A stretch of DNA of 64,000 nucleotides, from contig JADGNE010000054.1 in NCBI GenBank assembly GCA_015234425.1, forward strand, positions 62,001 through 126,000. Direction: 5' to 3'. How positions within the stretch are numbered: position 1 is the stretch's first letter; each line of letters starts with the position of its first letter. Source of the stretch: Devosia sp. Its GTDB lineage: Bacteria > Pseudomonadota > Alphaproteobacteria > Rhizobiales > Devosiaceae. The notes under the pieces were generated by a model. That model was not told the origin of the DNA, made no database searches, and saw only the letters and a program-made list of their open reading frames with translations. A program made the translations under genes and the position numbers. This document shows positions 1-9,691 of the stretch, one piece after another.

Positions 1-26
1 GCCCGGGATCACCGGGCCCACCAGGC

Positions 27-1058
<1,032 letters not shown>

Positions 1059-1100
1059 TCAAAATCATCTCGTGCAATGCCTCTAACGGCTCGATTGTGG

Positions 1101-2732
1101 CTATTCAAGCGCTGAGGGCGAAGCTTCTTCGTTGGAAGGGCGAAGGCACAAAAGCACGCCGGCTTCTTCTGCGCATTCCATGGACCTGAGAAAGTGATCC
1201 GCCTCAATTGTATCAGGGATGGTGACGACCAGCACGTCTTCAAGGTTGCTGGCGGGCTGAACCATATTGCAGTCACGGGTGTGGACTCGGGCAGTGTGTG
1301 CGTCATCCGACAGCACACCTTTACGTGCGACCACTGCGAGCATCTCAATGGCGGCGTTCTGGATCGCTCCGCTCGGCAGACAATTGATTGGAGGCGAAAA
1401 ATGCACGCGTTCGACACGTGAGAGAAGTGTCTCAACGACAGGTTTTGGCTGGGATTGCCACCCGTCCCGCATGCCCCTGAATAATTGTCCACCGTCGGCC
1501 CATTGTATGGCGGCCACTGCGCAGGCCAGAACAACCGCGGCCACCGGCCATCGAATCTGCACGCGCTTCAGGGCCAATGCGAGCCCGACAAACACGGCGA
1601 TATAGCCAAGTGGCCAACCAAATCGGCCACTTGCTCTGAACGTAGAGAAGGGGAAAATCTCAACTGGCAAAGAGGGGTGGAAAAGAATGCGGCCGCCAAA
1701 GGATATCGCGTTGGTAATGGCGAACAGTGTCATCCCCGCCACGACCAGAACCAGGACCGCGTGGGATTTGAGGGCAATGAGGTCGTCGCGGCGTATGCTG
1801 AACAATCCAAGCACGACGGCGATGATGCCGCCGGCTCCAAGATAATTGTAGCCTTCAAAAGCACTCTGCGCATCGAAGATCACGGGTGTCGGCAGTAAGG
1901 CTGAACCATGCGGCCACACATAGGCCAGTAAGTCCATGCGGAAGGATCCATATCCGACGGCATTTATGTTTCCGGCCGTGCCATAGCCACCCACGACAGC
2001 CAGCGCAGCCGACACCGCCATGACACACAAAAATGCTGCCGCCGCTTTCGATGAGGAGGTCTTGCCCGTAAGCCTTGCGTCGCCGAGGGCCGCTGAGAAC
2101 AGGGCTGCGCACATTACGAAGATATAAGCGTGGGTCCAGATGGCTACGCCCAGAAGGAGCGCCCATACGGCAATTGATTTCGCGGTTAGCCCGGTCCGAA
2201 CTGTCGAGAAATAGAGGCCTATTGAGAACAGCACCAGAAAATGCGAGCCGAGCGCCAGGTGAAAGTGCCGGTTGAGGTAGGCTGGAAATGCGAGCGCTAT
2301 TATTGCACCGCAAAAATAGGTGATTTTGCTTCGCGCTCCGAGTTGAGAGATGAGATAGGCGCCAGCTGCTGCCTGGCCAATCCAACCGATGGCAAACCAC
2401 ATGCCCAGATAATTGAAGCGTATCCCGGTCGCCGAATTGATCAGTTTGGCGATGAGGCCTGCTGCAGGGGCGCTGTCTGTGAAGATGATATTGACGCCAT
2501 CCGGGGCGTTTATCCGGTTGGTATGAAAGATCGGAAAGGACCAATTGCCATCAAGATAGGCAAAGGCACCAGCCACATGCTGGGCCAGATCTCCGGCTGG
2601 CCACTGATAGGTTGCCGCCAACCCCGACGCGCGTTCGATCCCGAACAGGAATAGAAACGAGATGATGCCTGTCACGATCCCGATAGTCAGGGAGCCCGAG
2701 CTGTAGCGTTGCCCACGATTGGCAATAGACAT
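1101..2732 (-). CDS. polytopic membrane protein, DUF6311-like (possible GT-C type glycosyltransferase)
   Basis: A 543-residue protein with about ten or more hydrophobic segments through residue ~430 and a soluble C-terminal part of about 110 residues. The first extracytoplasmic loop after TM1 contains polar and acidic positions (GDLAQHVAG near 47, then a TDSAP element near 85). That arrangement fits membrane glycosyltransferases of the GT-C fold and what I recall of the DUF6311 family; the family name is from memory and uncertain. The start ATG at 2732 has AGGAG 6 nt upstream. It is divergent from the GtrB/GtrA-like pair, so it could be the third, strain-specific transferase of a Gtr-type cassette that transfers the polyprenyl-linked sugar on the periplasmic side. 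That role is inferred. Confidence 0.65.
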   Translation of the reverse strand: MSIANRGQRYSSGSLTIGIVTGIISFLFLFGIERASGLAATYQWPAGDLAQHVAGAFAYLDGNWSFPIFHTNRINAPDGVNIIFTDSAPAAGLIAKLINSATGIRFNYLGMWFAIGWIGQAAAGAYLISQLGARSKITYFCGAIIALAFPAYLNRHFHLALGSHFLVLFSIGLYFSTVRTGLTAKSIAVWALLLGVAIWTHAYIFVMCAALFSAALGDARLTGKTSSSKAAAAFLCVMAVSAALAVVGGYGTAGNINAVGYGSFRMDLLAYVWPHGSALLPTPVIFDAQSAFEGYNYLGAGGIIAVVLGLFSIRRDDLIALKSHAVLVLVVAGMTLFAITNAISFGGRILFHPSLPVEIFPFSTFRASGRFGWPLGYIAVFVGLALALKRVQIRWPVAAVVLACAVAAIQWADGGQLFRGMRDGWQSQPKPVVETLLSRVERVHFSPPINCLPSGAIQNAAIEMLAVVARKGVLSDDAHTARVHTRDCNMVQPASNLEDVLVVTIPDTIEADHFLRSMECAEEAGVLLCLRPSNEEASPSALE

Positions 2733-2890
2733 GAACTCTCCTGATCTTGGCGGTAGCAGCGGCGCCTGAGTGATAGTGGTGCTGGGACGCCTTTGCCAAT
2801 ACCGATCGTCGCTGATCCCTTAATTGCTTCAGCTGGCGTGGCGAACGTGCTAGAGCGCCGCTTGAAAACAAGTGCTCTTTGGAAAGCTTC

Positions 2891-3838
2891 ATGGCCCCCA
2901 GGATTTCGATCGTCGTTCCATGTCACAATGAAGAGGCAAATCTGGCCGCTCTTCTGGAACGTCTTGATCTGGTTCTCTCTGCCGTAGCGTCCAACGCATT
3001 CGAGGTGATCCTGATCGACGACGGCAGTAAGGATCGCACTGTTTCCGCCGCGATCGATCTCACCCGACGTTACACCTATTTGTCGCTGATCGAATTGTCC
3101 CGGAATTTCGGCAAGGAAGCTGCCCTGCTGGCCGGCATGGACCACGCGACAGGCGATTGCGTGATCATCATGGACGCGGATCTTCAACACCCTCCCGAGG
3201 CGATACCCCAGATGCTGTCCGTCTGGGAAGAGGGCGCTGACGTCGTCGCCTGTCGGCGATTGGACAGAAACACCGATGGCGCACTCCGGGCCTTTCTGAG
3301 CCGTTCGTTCTATGCCCTGTTGTCCAGGGGGTCGTCTGTGGAAATACCTCGCAATGTGGGGGATTTCCGGCTCATGGACCGGCGTGTCATCATGGCCCTT
3401 CGCGAGTTGCGCGAGACCCAGCGCTTTACCAAGGGTATTTACGCCTGGGCCGGTTTCAGGACGCGCATCATCGATTTTCAGGTCGCTGAGCGTCACGCCG
3501 GAGTGAGCAGCTTCAATCTTCGGAAGCTCTGGCATTTCGCTTGGGACGGGATCACCAGTTTCAGCACTGTACCACTCCGCTTCTTTTCCTATCTTGGCGT
3601 TGTGGCTGCGTTGATGTCATTTGCTTACGGCATATACATCGTTGGCCATGCCGTCCTTGCTGGACGCGAAGTTCCAGGCTACCCGTCCATCATGGTCGCA
3701 CTGACCTTTCTTGGCGGCGTGCAGCTGATGGGTATTGGCATCCTGGGAGAGTACATTGGCCGCATGTTCATCGAAACAAAGAAGCGGCCTGTCTATCTCG
3801 TCCGAGAACGATATCCTGATCAGGGCGCGGGGCGATGA
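2891..3838 (+). CDS. GtrB-like polyprenyl-phosphate glycosyltransferase (GT2)
   Basis: Probably transfers a sugar from a nucleotide donor to undecaprenyl phosphate at the inner face of the cytoplasmic membrane. The 315-residue product has a GT2 catalytic domain (residues 3-230) with the nucleotide-binding acidic pair in LIDDGS (residues 43-44) and DADLQHPPE (DxD at 95-97). Two C-terminal transmembrane helices follow (about 232-258 and 270-295), as in GtrB, ArnC and DPM1-like enzymes. I start at ATG 2891 with GGAAAG upstream; an in-frame TTG at 2879 lacks a good ribosome site. The stop overlaps the next gene by ATGA, so synthesis is likely coupled to the GtrA-like flippase. Confidence 0.88.
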   Translation: MAPRISIVVPCHNEEANLAALLERLDLVLSAVASNAFEVILIDDGSKDRTVSAAIDLTRRYTYLSLIELSRNFGKEAALLAGMDHATGDCVIIMDADLQHPPEAIPQMLSVWEEGADVVACRRLDRNTDGALRAFLSRSFYALLSRGSSVEIPRNVGDFRLMDRRVIMALRELRETQRFTKGIYAWAGFRTRIIDFQVAERHAGVSSFNLRKLWHFAWDGITSFSTVPLRFFSYLGVVAALMSFAYGIYIVGHAVLAGREVPGYPSIMVALTFLGGVQLMGIGILGEYIGRMFIETKKRPVYLVRERYPDQGAGR

Positions 3839-4221
3839 AGCTTGGCCGCTCTGATATTGTGCCATTTCTCAAGTTTGGCACCATTGGAGCGCTGAATACA
3901 TTTCTTCACTCTGGGGTGGTCATCGTCCTGCACGGAAAATTGGGGTTGCCGGTCCTCCCGGCACACACCGTCGCGTTCCTGCTGGTGAACCTGTTTTCCT
4001 ATCTGCTGAACAGTTTTCTGGTTTTTCGTGCCGCTCCGACCCTGGCGCAATACGTGCGTTTTTTCGGGGTGTCGCTTTTTAGCCTTGTCGCTACCCTGGT
4101 CATTGCAGGCATTTGTGAATTGCTAGGGCTGGATTACAGGATCGGTCTCGTTGCCGTGATCCTCATCACGCCCCCGGTGACCTACGCGCTGCAGAAGGCT
4201 TTTACCTTTCGCATGCGGTAA
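3835..4221 (+). CDS. GtrA family membrane protein
   Basis: A small 128-residue, four-helix membrane protein. The family is thought to flip polyprenyl-phosphate-linked monosaccharides to the periplasm. The N-terminus (PFLKFGTIGALNTF) and the helix pattern are typical of GtrA/DPMS3, and the length matches. It overlaps the GT2 gene by ATGA, the usual gtrB-gtrA pairing. Together with the divergent large membrane protein at 1101-2732 it could modify O-antigen or another envelope glycan with a side-chain sugar. Confidence 0.88.
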   Translation: MKLGRSDIVPFLKFGTIGALNTFLHSGVVIVLHGKLGLPVLPAHTVAFLLVNLFSYLLNSFLVFRAAPTLAQYVRFFGVSLFSLVATLVIAGICELLGLDYRIGLVAVILITPPVTYALQKAFTFRMR

Positions 4222-4251
4222 AGATCTCTTGCTGCCAGGATTCGGATCTCA

Positions 4252-5349
4252 ATGAAATCACGCAATATCGCCTATATCCCGGAGCTCGATCACCTGCGGC
4301 TGTTGGCGGCCTTGCTCGTTTTTGCCTATCACTTCTTTCATTTCTACCGTGGCGAGTGGCGCTCCTATCCGGATCTGCCCTTTCTCGGTTTAATTGTCGA
4401 AGGGCATACCGGCGTGGGGCTCTTCTTTGTCCTCTCCGGCTTCATTTTCATGACGATTGCTCTTGCCAACAGCGAGATCGATTACCGCTCCTTCATGCGC
4501 AATCGGTTGTTGCGGATTGCGCCACTATTTCTCGTCGTCTTTGTGGTGGCGATTTCAATCGGTCGTGACCGGTTCGTTGCGACGGACCTGCTCTACCTGT
4601 TTGTGACCAATCTCGGCGGCGCCCCGACATCCTGGCACTTTGCCACCGGTCCTGCCTGGAGCATCTCCGTTGAGTTCACTTTCTACCTGGTGTTTCCGTT
4701 TCTGGCGGCCGCGACGCTGAAGCGTGGCCCGCTGTACCTGGTGAAATGGCTCGCACTGCTTCTGATCATCAAGCTTGCCGCCTATCACGCGACGGATAAC
4801 AGCCGCCATATGCTGTACTCCACCCTCGTGGGGAGATTTGACCAATTCCTGATCGGCATGTTGGCCGCCATCGCTTATGCGCGCTTTCAGACGACAATCC
4901 AGCGCTGGGGCCGGCCTCTTCTTTTGCTGGCAGCGGTTGTGGTCCTGATTGGTGTGGGAATTCAGGCGCGCTGGTTGAGCTTCCTGGCTCCCGAGCCCAA
5001 ACAACCTCTTTGGGTCATCTGGGGTACAATTGAGGCTGGTTTCTGGGCGGTCCTCGTCGTGGCCTATCTGGGAGCAAGAGTGCCGTGGCCTGACTTCCTC
5101 CATCGTGCGTTCTGTCGCGGTGGCGAATGGAGCTTCTCATTCTATATGTGGCACGCGCTCATCATTTTCGCAGTGCATCAGTCTCTTGGATCAATCGGCG
5201 GAACAGGGGCGCTCGCCTTGGGCATGAACGGCGTCATGGTGTTGAGCGTGACCCTGGTCTTCGCATGGCTCTCCTACAACCTCATAGAGGCGCCCTTCCT
5301 TGACATGCGCAGCCGATATGGACGCCCAACGGCGAAGGATGGATTGTGA
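4252..5349 (+). CDS. acyltransferase-3 family protein (OafA/YrhL-like)
   Basis: A 365-residue multi-helix membrane protein. The N-terminus has ELDHLRLLAALLVFAYH with the conserved His of this family in TM1, then a GHTGVGLFFVLSGF segment, and WSISVEFTFYLVFP near residue 140; all are hallmarks of acyltransferase-3. These proteins O-acetylate lipopolysaccharide, exopolysaccharide or other surface glycans. It follows the GtrA-like gene by 30 nt and is probably in the same transcript. I infer acetylation of the surface glycan made by this locus. No SGNH domain is fused at the C-terminus. Confidence 0.88.
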   Translation: MKSRNIAYIPELDHLRLLAALLVFAYHFFHFYRGEWRSYPDLPFLGLIVEGHTGVGLFFVLSGFIFMTIALANSEIDYRSFMRNRLLRIAPLFLVVFVVAISIGRDRFVATDLLYLFVTNLGGAPTSWHFATGPAWSISVEFTFYLVFPFLAAATLKRGPLYLVKWLALLLIIKLAAYHATDNSRHMLYSTLVGRFDQFLIGMLAAIAYARFQTTIQRWGRPLLLLAAVVVLIGVGIQARWLSFLAPEPKQPLWVIWGTIEAGFWAVLVVAYLGARVPWPDFLHRAFCRGGEWSFSFYMWHALIIFAVHQSLGSIGGTGALALGMNGVMVLSVTLVFAWLSYNLIEAPFLDMRSRYGRPTAKDGL

Positions 5350-5533
5350 TAAATCCGTATGGACGTGAGATTTTCGCCACAGTAAACGTGGCGAAAGATA
5401 AAAAGAACTGATCCCTGCGGACAATAGCAGCTCAGCTGCATTGCGTCGCATTTGGGCTTGGTTTACCAGTGTAGTCCAATATTGTGACTTGCGCGCCGAG
5501 TAGGTGTGAGTCTGACAACGAGCGGCTGTATCC

Positions 5534-6910
5534 ATGCGAATTCTCGCCTTTCCCGGACGCTTCAATGCCAGGACGAAAGCTCCTGTCCGTGATTGGTCGA
5601 CGCAGGAAATTGCCGATTTTTACAGGGCTCACCGCCTGCTCGCCGAAAATGGTGCCGGCATCGGCATTGACCGCGGCGTCAGCGACGAGGGCGAGCCGTG
5701 GATGGTGTTCTTCGACACTGTCAGCCAGGATGTTTTCCTGCACATCGCCCGCATCGATGACGTCTGCTACCTCGTCTGCGAATCGTTCGACATGCGGCTT
5801 GAGGCAGCTGACATCACCGCGCTGATTGCCCAGTTTGAGCATGCCGTCCGCGACCAGCTCGCCATTCGCTCCGATCGTGCCAAGAATGTGGTGGTTCATC
5901 CCGCTGCGCGCATCATCATGTCCATTTCCGTCGTCTTCCTGCTGTTCAAGCTGGAAAACGGCGAAGCCCATGCCAAGGGCCTGTCTGACAAGACCGCGGC
6001 CCTGGGCGCCGATGCCCGTGCTACGGAAAAATCGGTCAGCGCGCTGGCCCGCGCCCAGTCCGCTTTCGCCCGCGCTTTCGACGCCGTCGATGCGCCGGTC
6101 AATGCGGCGCTTCTCGCCGGGCTGATCCTTGCCGGCGAGCTCGTGCTCAAGCCGCTCCATGCCAACCATGATGCCGAGATCGAAAAGCTGGTGGCGCTTG
6201 CGCTGGCTGCCGATCATGAGCCGGTTCTGGTCAATGCTGAAGGCGCTGCTATCGAGGCGGCCGTGGCCGATGCCATCCATCATGTGCCCCAGCCTGTCGC
6301 GGTGGACGTGCCGGAAGTCGTTGCGCTGAACATTCCGGTCGCCGAGCTTCCCGACGCGCCCATGCTGGTGCAGTTCACCCCGGCGGAAAATGTCGTCAAG
6401 CTCGTCAATCCCGGCCCGGTTGCCGATTTCCGCGTCGCGCAAATTGTTCCTCTCGCCGTCGAGGCGCCCGCCAAGGAAGTGAGCGACACGCTCGTTGTCA
6501 GTCAGGCTGAGATCGATGCGGCGAAAATGCTGGAGCTTCTGTTTTCCGGTATCAAGCTGGCGCCGGGGCAGCTCGTCGAGTCCGATTTGAAAAAACCGAT
6601 CCGGATCGGTGAGATCTCGATCGACAATTTCGAGGGGCTCAAGGATTTGCGCGGCGAATTCGGCTTTGCACAGGACCTTCAGCTCGATTTTGCCCCGCTC
6701 TACAAGCTGGTCAATTATTTCAAGGAGCAGATGGACGGCTACAGCTTCCAGTACCGCACCGACGGCCGCATTCTGATCGAACAGAAGGGTCTTGGCGGCA
6801 TGGATGTGGCCGATCTGGGCCTGATCACCAATTCGACCCCGTCCGGCGGCAGCTACACCATCGTTGGTCGTGTCGATATCATCGACGATGTGCTGGATTT
6901 CTTTGCCTGA
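5534..6910 (+). CDS. unrecognised membrane-associated protein of the surface locus
   Basis: A 458-residue product I cannot assign. The N-terminal ~115 residues look folded (DWSTQEIADFYRAH near 21, then an acidic EGEPWMVFF and VFLHIARIDD) and contain Trp, aromatic and acidic positions of a conserved globular domain. A hydrophobic helix IIMSISVVFLLF lies near residue 130 and a second weak one (ALLAGLILAGELVL) near 195. The middle (about 200-330) is rich in Ala, Val and Pro and looks extended. The last ~140 residues are polar and end in DVLDFFA. No signal peptide. It is a single transcription unit between the polysaccharide genes and the XRE/secreted-protein genes, ending at a strong bidirectional hairpin. 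A surface-assembly role is a guess from context only. Confidence 0.7.
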   Translation: MRILAFPGRFNARTKAPVRDWSTQEIADFYRAHRLLAENGAGIGIDRGVSDEGEPWMVFFDTVSQDVFLHIARIDDVCYLVCESFDMRLEAADITALIAQFEHAVRDQLAIRSDRAKNVVVHPAARIIMSISVVFLLFKLENGEAHAKGLSDKTAALGADARATEKSVSALARAQSAFARAFDAVDAPVNAALLAGLILAGELVLKPLHANHDAEIEKLVALALAADHEPVLVNAEGAAIEAAVADAIHHVPQPVAVDVPEVVALNIPVAELPDAPMLVQFTPAENVVKLVNPGPVADFRVAQIVPLAVEAPAKEVSDTLVVSQAEIDAAKMLELLFSGIKLAPGQLVESDLKKPIRIGEISIDNFEGLKDLRGEFGFAQDLQLDFAPLYKLVNYFKEQMDGYSFQYRTDGRILIEQKGLGGMDVADLGLITNSTPSGGSYTIVGRVDIIDDVLDFFA

Positions 6911-6951
6911 GGCGTCGTCTCGTTCCCTTTTCTCGGGAATGAGCGAGATAC

Positions 6952-6988
6952 AAAAAGGCCCCGATGATCAATTGATCTCGGGGCCTTT
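6952..6988. terminator. bidirectional hairpin between convergent genes
   Basis: Near-perfect stem formed by AAAGGCCCCGA and TCGGGGCCTTT with the inner palindrome GATCAATTGATC. The minus strand ends in a run of five T, so it should serve the XRE gene; on the plus strand it also closes the 5534-6910 gene, with only three T. Confidence 0.8.
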
Positions 6989-7015
6989 GCTTATTCGCGT
7001 GGTACCTGGTGCGTC

Positions 7016-7390
7016 TTATTCCGGCAGGCGTGCTTCGAGGCGGCGCAGGCGAGCCTCGAGATCGACGACGCCAGTGTGTGCTGCCGGCTGTTCGGTTCCA
7101 AAAATAAGGCTATAGGTGTGCGGGTCGTTGTGGCGCAACATGGTCATTGCGAACTCACGCGCGTCGACCTTGACCGCCTTGGCGTAGGCTTCAAACCGTT
7201 CCGCCGGCACTTTTCCGCGCCCGGCTTCGATCTGGGATATGAAGGTGTAATACTCAAAGCCTACGGCCCCGGCCAGTTCGCGCTGGCTTAGTCCCGCCGA
7301 GTCGCGCTTTTGGCGCAGCCAGAGGCCGGCCTGCTTGCGCAGCTCAGCAAGCTCATGGGTTTCCCTGTTCCGAACCGTATTGCTCGCCAT
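7016..7390 (-). CDS. XRE-family transcriptional regulator
   Basis: A 124-residue DNA-binding protein. A Cro/C1-type helix-turn-helix lies at about residues 20-75 (LRQKRDSAGLSQRELAGAVG, then YTFISQIEAGRGKVPAERFEAYAKAV). The C-terminal ~45 residues end in an Arg/Leu/Glu-rich helix that may mediate oligomerisation. I prefer ATG 7390, with GGGAG 7 nt upstream, over an in-frame GTG at 7414. It is divergent from the surface-protein gene at 7713. The motif TTACTGTAC occurs 48 nt upstream of its own start and again upstream of 7713 and of the secretion genes, so it is the natural candidate for the factor that binds it. That is inference. Confidence 0.85.
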   Translation of the reverse strand: MASNTVRNRETHELAELRKQAGLWLRQKRDSAGLSQRELAGAVGFEYYTFISQIEAGRGKVPAERFEAYAKAVKVDAREFAMTMLRHNDPHTYSLIFGTEQPAAHTGVVDLEARLRRLEARLPE

Positions 7391-7712
7391 GTCGCCACTC
7401 CCGAAAGGCCACACCTTACGGGCGTAAAGTATGTTATTTACTGTACCTCTAAATGGGCGGCTTTAGCGTGTCCAGCAAAAACTTTACACACAGCATCCTC
7501 GCGATGGGAATAAGTGGCTTATATCATGAGGTTAGGGTGTTCATCGTAGCCCGCCAAGCCGCTCGCGTGGCCATACAGCGTGGCTGCATTGGCCATAACG
7601 AGTCACTCTTTCGCTGTACAGTACAGTAAGCGCTTGACTGCATACAGGAGAAGCTATAGCTCTTCGGCGACCGACTAAGAAGGTCGCGACCCATTTCGAG
7701 AGGAAATTTCCA
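7391..7712. promoter_or_regulatory. divergent control region of XRE regulator and surface-protein gene
   Basis: This 322-nt gene-free stretch holds TTTACTGTAC at 7437-7446 close to the XRE gene. The 13-bp palindrome CTGTACAGTACAG lies at 7614-7626 and runs into GTACAGTAA (7621-7629). A plausible promoter for the rightward gene is TTGACT (7634-7639) and TATAGC (7655-7660) with a short 15-nt spacer; AGGA at 7701-7704 is the ribosome site. The palindrome abuts the -35, as expected of an operator or activator site. Confidence 0.6.
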
Positions 7713-9434
7713 ATGGCAACCATTCAAGGCGTTTATGTCGCCCTGTTCGGCCGTCCCGCTGACCCAGCCGGTCTGGCATACTTCAATGGCGTAACCAACA
7801 ACGGTGCCGATCTGGCAGCCATCGCCAACCTCGCTGGCCAGGCTGAATACACCACGCGCTTCGAAAACATGAACAATGCGCAGATCGTCAACTCGATCTA
7901 CCGTTCGCTGTTCAACCGCGATGCTGAAGCCGCTGGCCTCAACTTCTTCGTTGAAGCGCTGAACAACGGCACTCTGAGCATCAACAACATCGCAATCGCG
8001 ATTCTTGATGGCGCCCAGGGCGACGACAAGGCAATTGTTGAGAACAAGCTCAAGGCAGCTGACGCCTTCACCAAGGCCATCGACACTCCGGTCGAAATCG
8101 CAAGCTACAGCGGCGCTGCCGCCGTCACCGCAGGTCAGGACATCCTGGCTGGCGTCACCAAAGACGCTGCCACCATCCCGTCCGCAGCCGATATCAATGC
8201 TGCGATTGAGAAGTTGGTGACCGACTCTGACAAGGGCAATGAAATCGTCCTGGCTACCGGCGCTTCTGTCGTTTCCAACGACGCCACTACCCTTGCCAAT
8301 GCAGATAAGGTGACGACGGACAAGAACGACACCATCACAGCTGCTGCTGGTGACTGGACTGCTGCCGACAAGATCGACGGCGGTTACGGCACCGACACCC
8401 TTGAAGCGACCGTCGCTGCAGACGTCACTGTTGCTGAAGACTTCGTCAAGAGCATCGAGAAGTTCAACATCACGGCGACTGGCGTTGCTGTTGTGAACCT
8501 CAAGGAAGCCGTTGGCGTGACCCACGTGACGAACGCTGGTTCGTCGGCGGACCTGACACTCGAAGGCCTCGCTCTCTCCACCGTCACCACTGTCAAGGGT
8601 GGAACCGCTGGCGTTGCTACCTTCGGCTTTGAAGGTGTTGACGGTACTGCAGACGCCAAGACAATCTTCGCAGATGCCGCCACTGCTACAGGCCTTAACG
8701 TTGCCGGTATCGAAGCTCTGACCATTTCGTCGACCGGTGGTTCCACCCTCGGCGCCCTCACCGCTGCTGACGCAACGTCCATCACCCTGACTGGTTCGGA
8801 CGCTCTGTCGCTGACCGTCGTCGCTGCTAAGGCGACTTCTGTCACCAATACCTCGACCGGCAAGGTGACCATCGATCTGGACGCTGCGGCCAAACTGACC
8901 TCCTACACCGGTTCGGCTGCCGTTGACGTGGTTTCCGTCGATACCAATGGTCTCACCGCCAATGTTGCGATCAACACTGGTGCCGGCAACGACACCATCA
9001 ATGCTGATCTCGCCACAGCCCACTCGGCGTTCTCGTTGACCCTGACCGGCGGTGAAGGTTCCGACCTGTTCAACATCGGTGTTCTGAAGAACGTCAACTC
9101 GGCTGCTACTGCAGCTGACTTCGAGAAGTCGCTGGTGACTATCGCCGACTTCAACGCTGCGCAGGACGTGATCGACGCGACCCTCACCGGCGACAAGACT
9201 GTCCTGAACAACGTTCAGCTGACGAACCTCGCCGAAGCTGAGACTCTCCTGGCAGCGGTGACTGTGGTCGAGGCTGCAGGTGTTGCTGCTGCTGACCACG
9301 CCATCTTCGTCTGGAAGGGCGACACCTACCTGTTCCAGAACGACGGCACTGCCGGCGTCGGCGCTGCTGACGGCCTCGTCAAGATCACGGGCCTCTCCAA
9401 CGTCGATCTGCTGACCGCCGCCAACTTCATCTAA
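7713..9434 (+). CDS. secreted DUF4214/RTX-like surface protein, candidate S-layer protein
   Basis: A 573-residue protein without Sec signal, very rich in Ala, Thr, Val, Asp and Asn, visually acidic and with no Cys. Two DUF4214-type repeats occupy residues ~1-105 (VYVALFGRPADPAGLAYF; IYRSLFNRDAEAAGLNFF). The rest is a repetitive Thr/Ala/Val beta-rich region with degenerate RTX-like calcium motifs: GGYGTDTLE near 222, GAGNDTINAD near 426, GGEGSDLFNIG near 449. The C-terminus (VWKGDTYLFQNDG ... DLLTAANFI) resembles type I secretion signals of S-layer proteins such as RsaA. Codon use is strongly biased to a few C-ending codons, as in very highly expressed genes. It is monocistronic, with a good ribosome site and a UUCG-loop terminator. 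The type I exporter at 17982-21053 is its likely route out. It could instead be an adhesin or extracellular matrix protein. Confidence 0.85.
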   Translation: MATIQGVYVALFGRPADPAGLAYFNGVTNNGADLAAIANLAGQAEYTTRFENMNNAQIVNSIYRSLFNRDAEAAGLNFFVEALNNGTLSINNIAIAILDGAQGDDKAIVENKLKAADAFTKAIDTPVEIASYSGAAAVTAGQDILAGVTKDAATIPSAADINAAIEKLVTDSDKGNEIVLATGASVVSNDATTLANADKVTTDKNDTITAAAGDWTAADKIDGGYGTDTLEATVAADVTVAEDFVKSIEKFNITATGVAVVNLKEAVGVTHVTNAGSSADLTLEGLALSTVTTVKGGTAGVATFGFEGVDGTADAKTIFADAATATGLNVAGIEALTISSTGGSTLGALTAADATSITLTGSDALSLTVVAAKATSVTNTSTGKVTIDLDAAAKLTSYTGSAAVDVVSVDTNGLTANVAINTGAGNDTINADLATAHSAFSLTLTGGEGSDLFNIGVLKNVNSAATAADFEKSLVTIADFNAAQDVIDATLTGDKTVLNNVQLTNLAEAETLLAAVTVVEAAGVAAADHAIFVWKGDTYLFQNDGTAGVGAADGLVKITGLSNVDLLTAANFI

Positions 9435-9460
9435 TCCTTCTGGATCTAGACGAAACAAGA

Positions 9461-9490
9461 ACCCCCGGCTTCGGCCGGGGGTTTTTCTTT
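9461..9490 (+). terminator. intrinsic terminator of the surface-protein gene
   Basis: Perfect 9-bp GC stem ACCCCCGGC/GCCGGGGGT closed by a TTCG tetraloop and followed by TTTTTCTTT. An efficient stop right after a gene that appears highly expressed. Confidence 0.93.
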
Positions 9491-9691
9491 ATTGCGGCTC
9501 TCGTCGGTCGCGAGTTCCGTTTCTCACTCCGCGGCCACAAACGCTAACAGTCTGCTAACCAATCGGCCCTTGGCGTGACCTTTTCGCAGCGTTTGGAGGA
9601 GTGGCTTTTCCGCCCGGCGGCAAAAACTTGCGCCCCTTGGCGGCACAGGCTAGAGCCTTCGGATGCCCATATTCCCCGGGAATAGCACGCC

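Noticed and set aside
2687-3535. A 282-residue minus-strand frame opposite the GtrB-like gene.
   Set aside because: The plus strand has intact GT2 motifs and transmembrane helices; the minus frame has no known pattern.
7524-9458. A 644-residue open frame antisense to the surface-protein gene.
   Set aside because: It arises from the strong C-ending codon bias of the gene on the other strand; its Gly/Ser/Val/Asp composition is that of an antisense shadow and it has no ribosome site.
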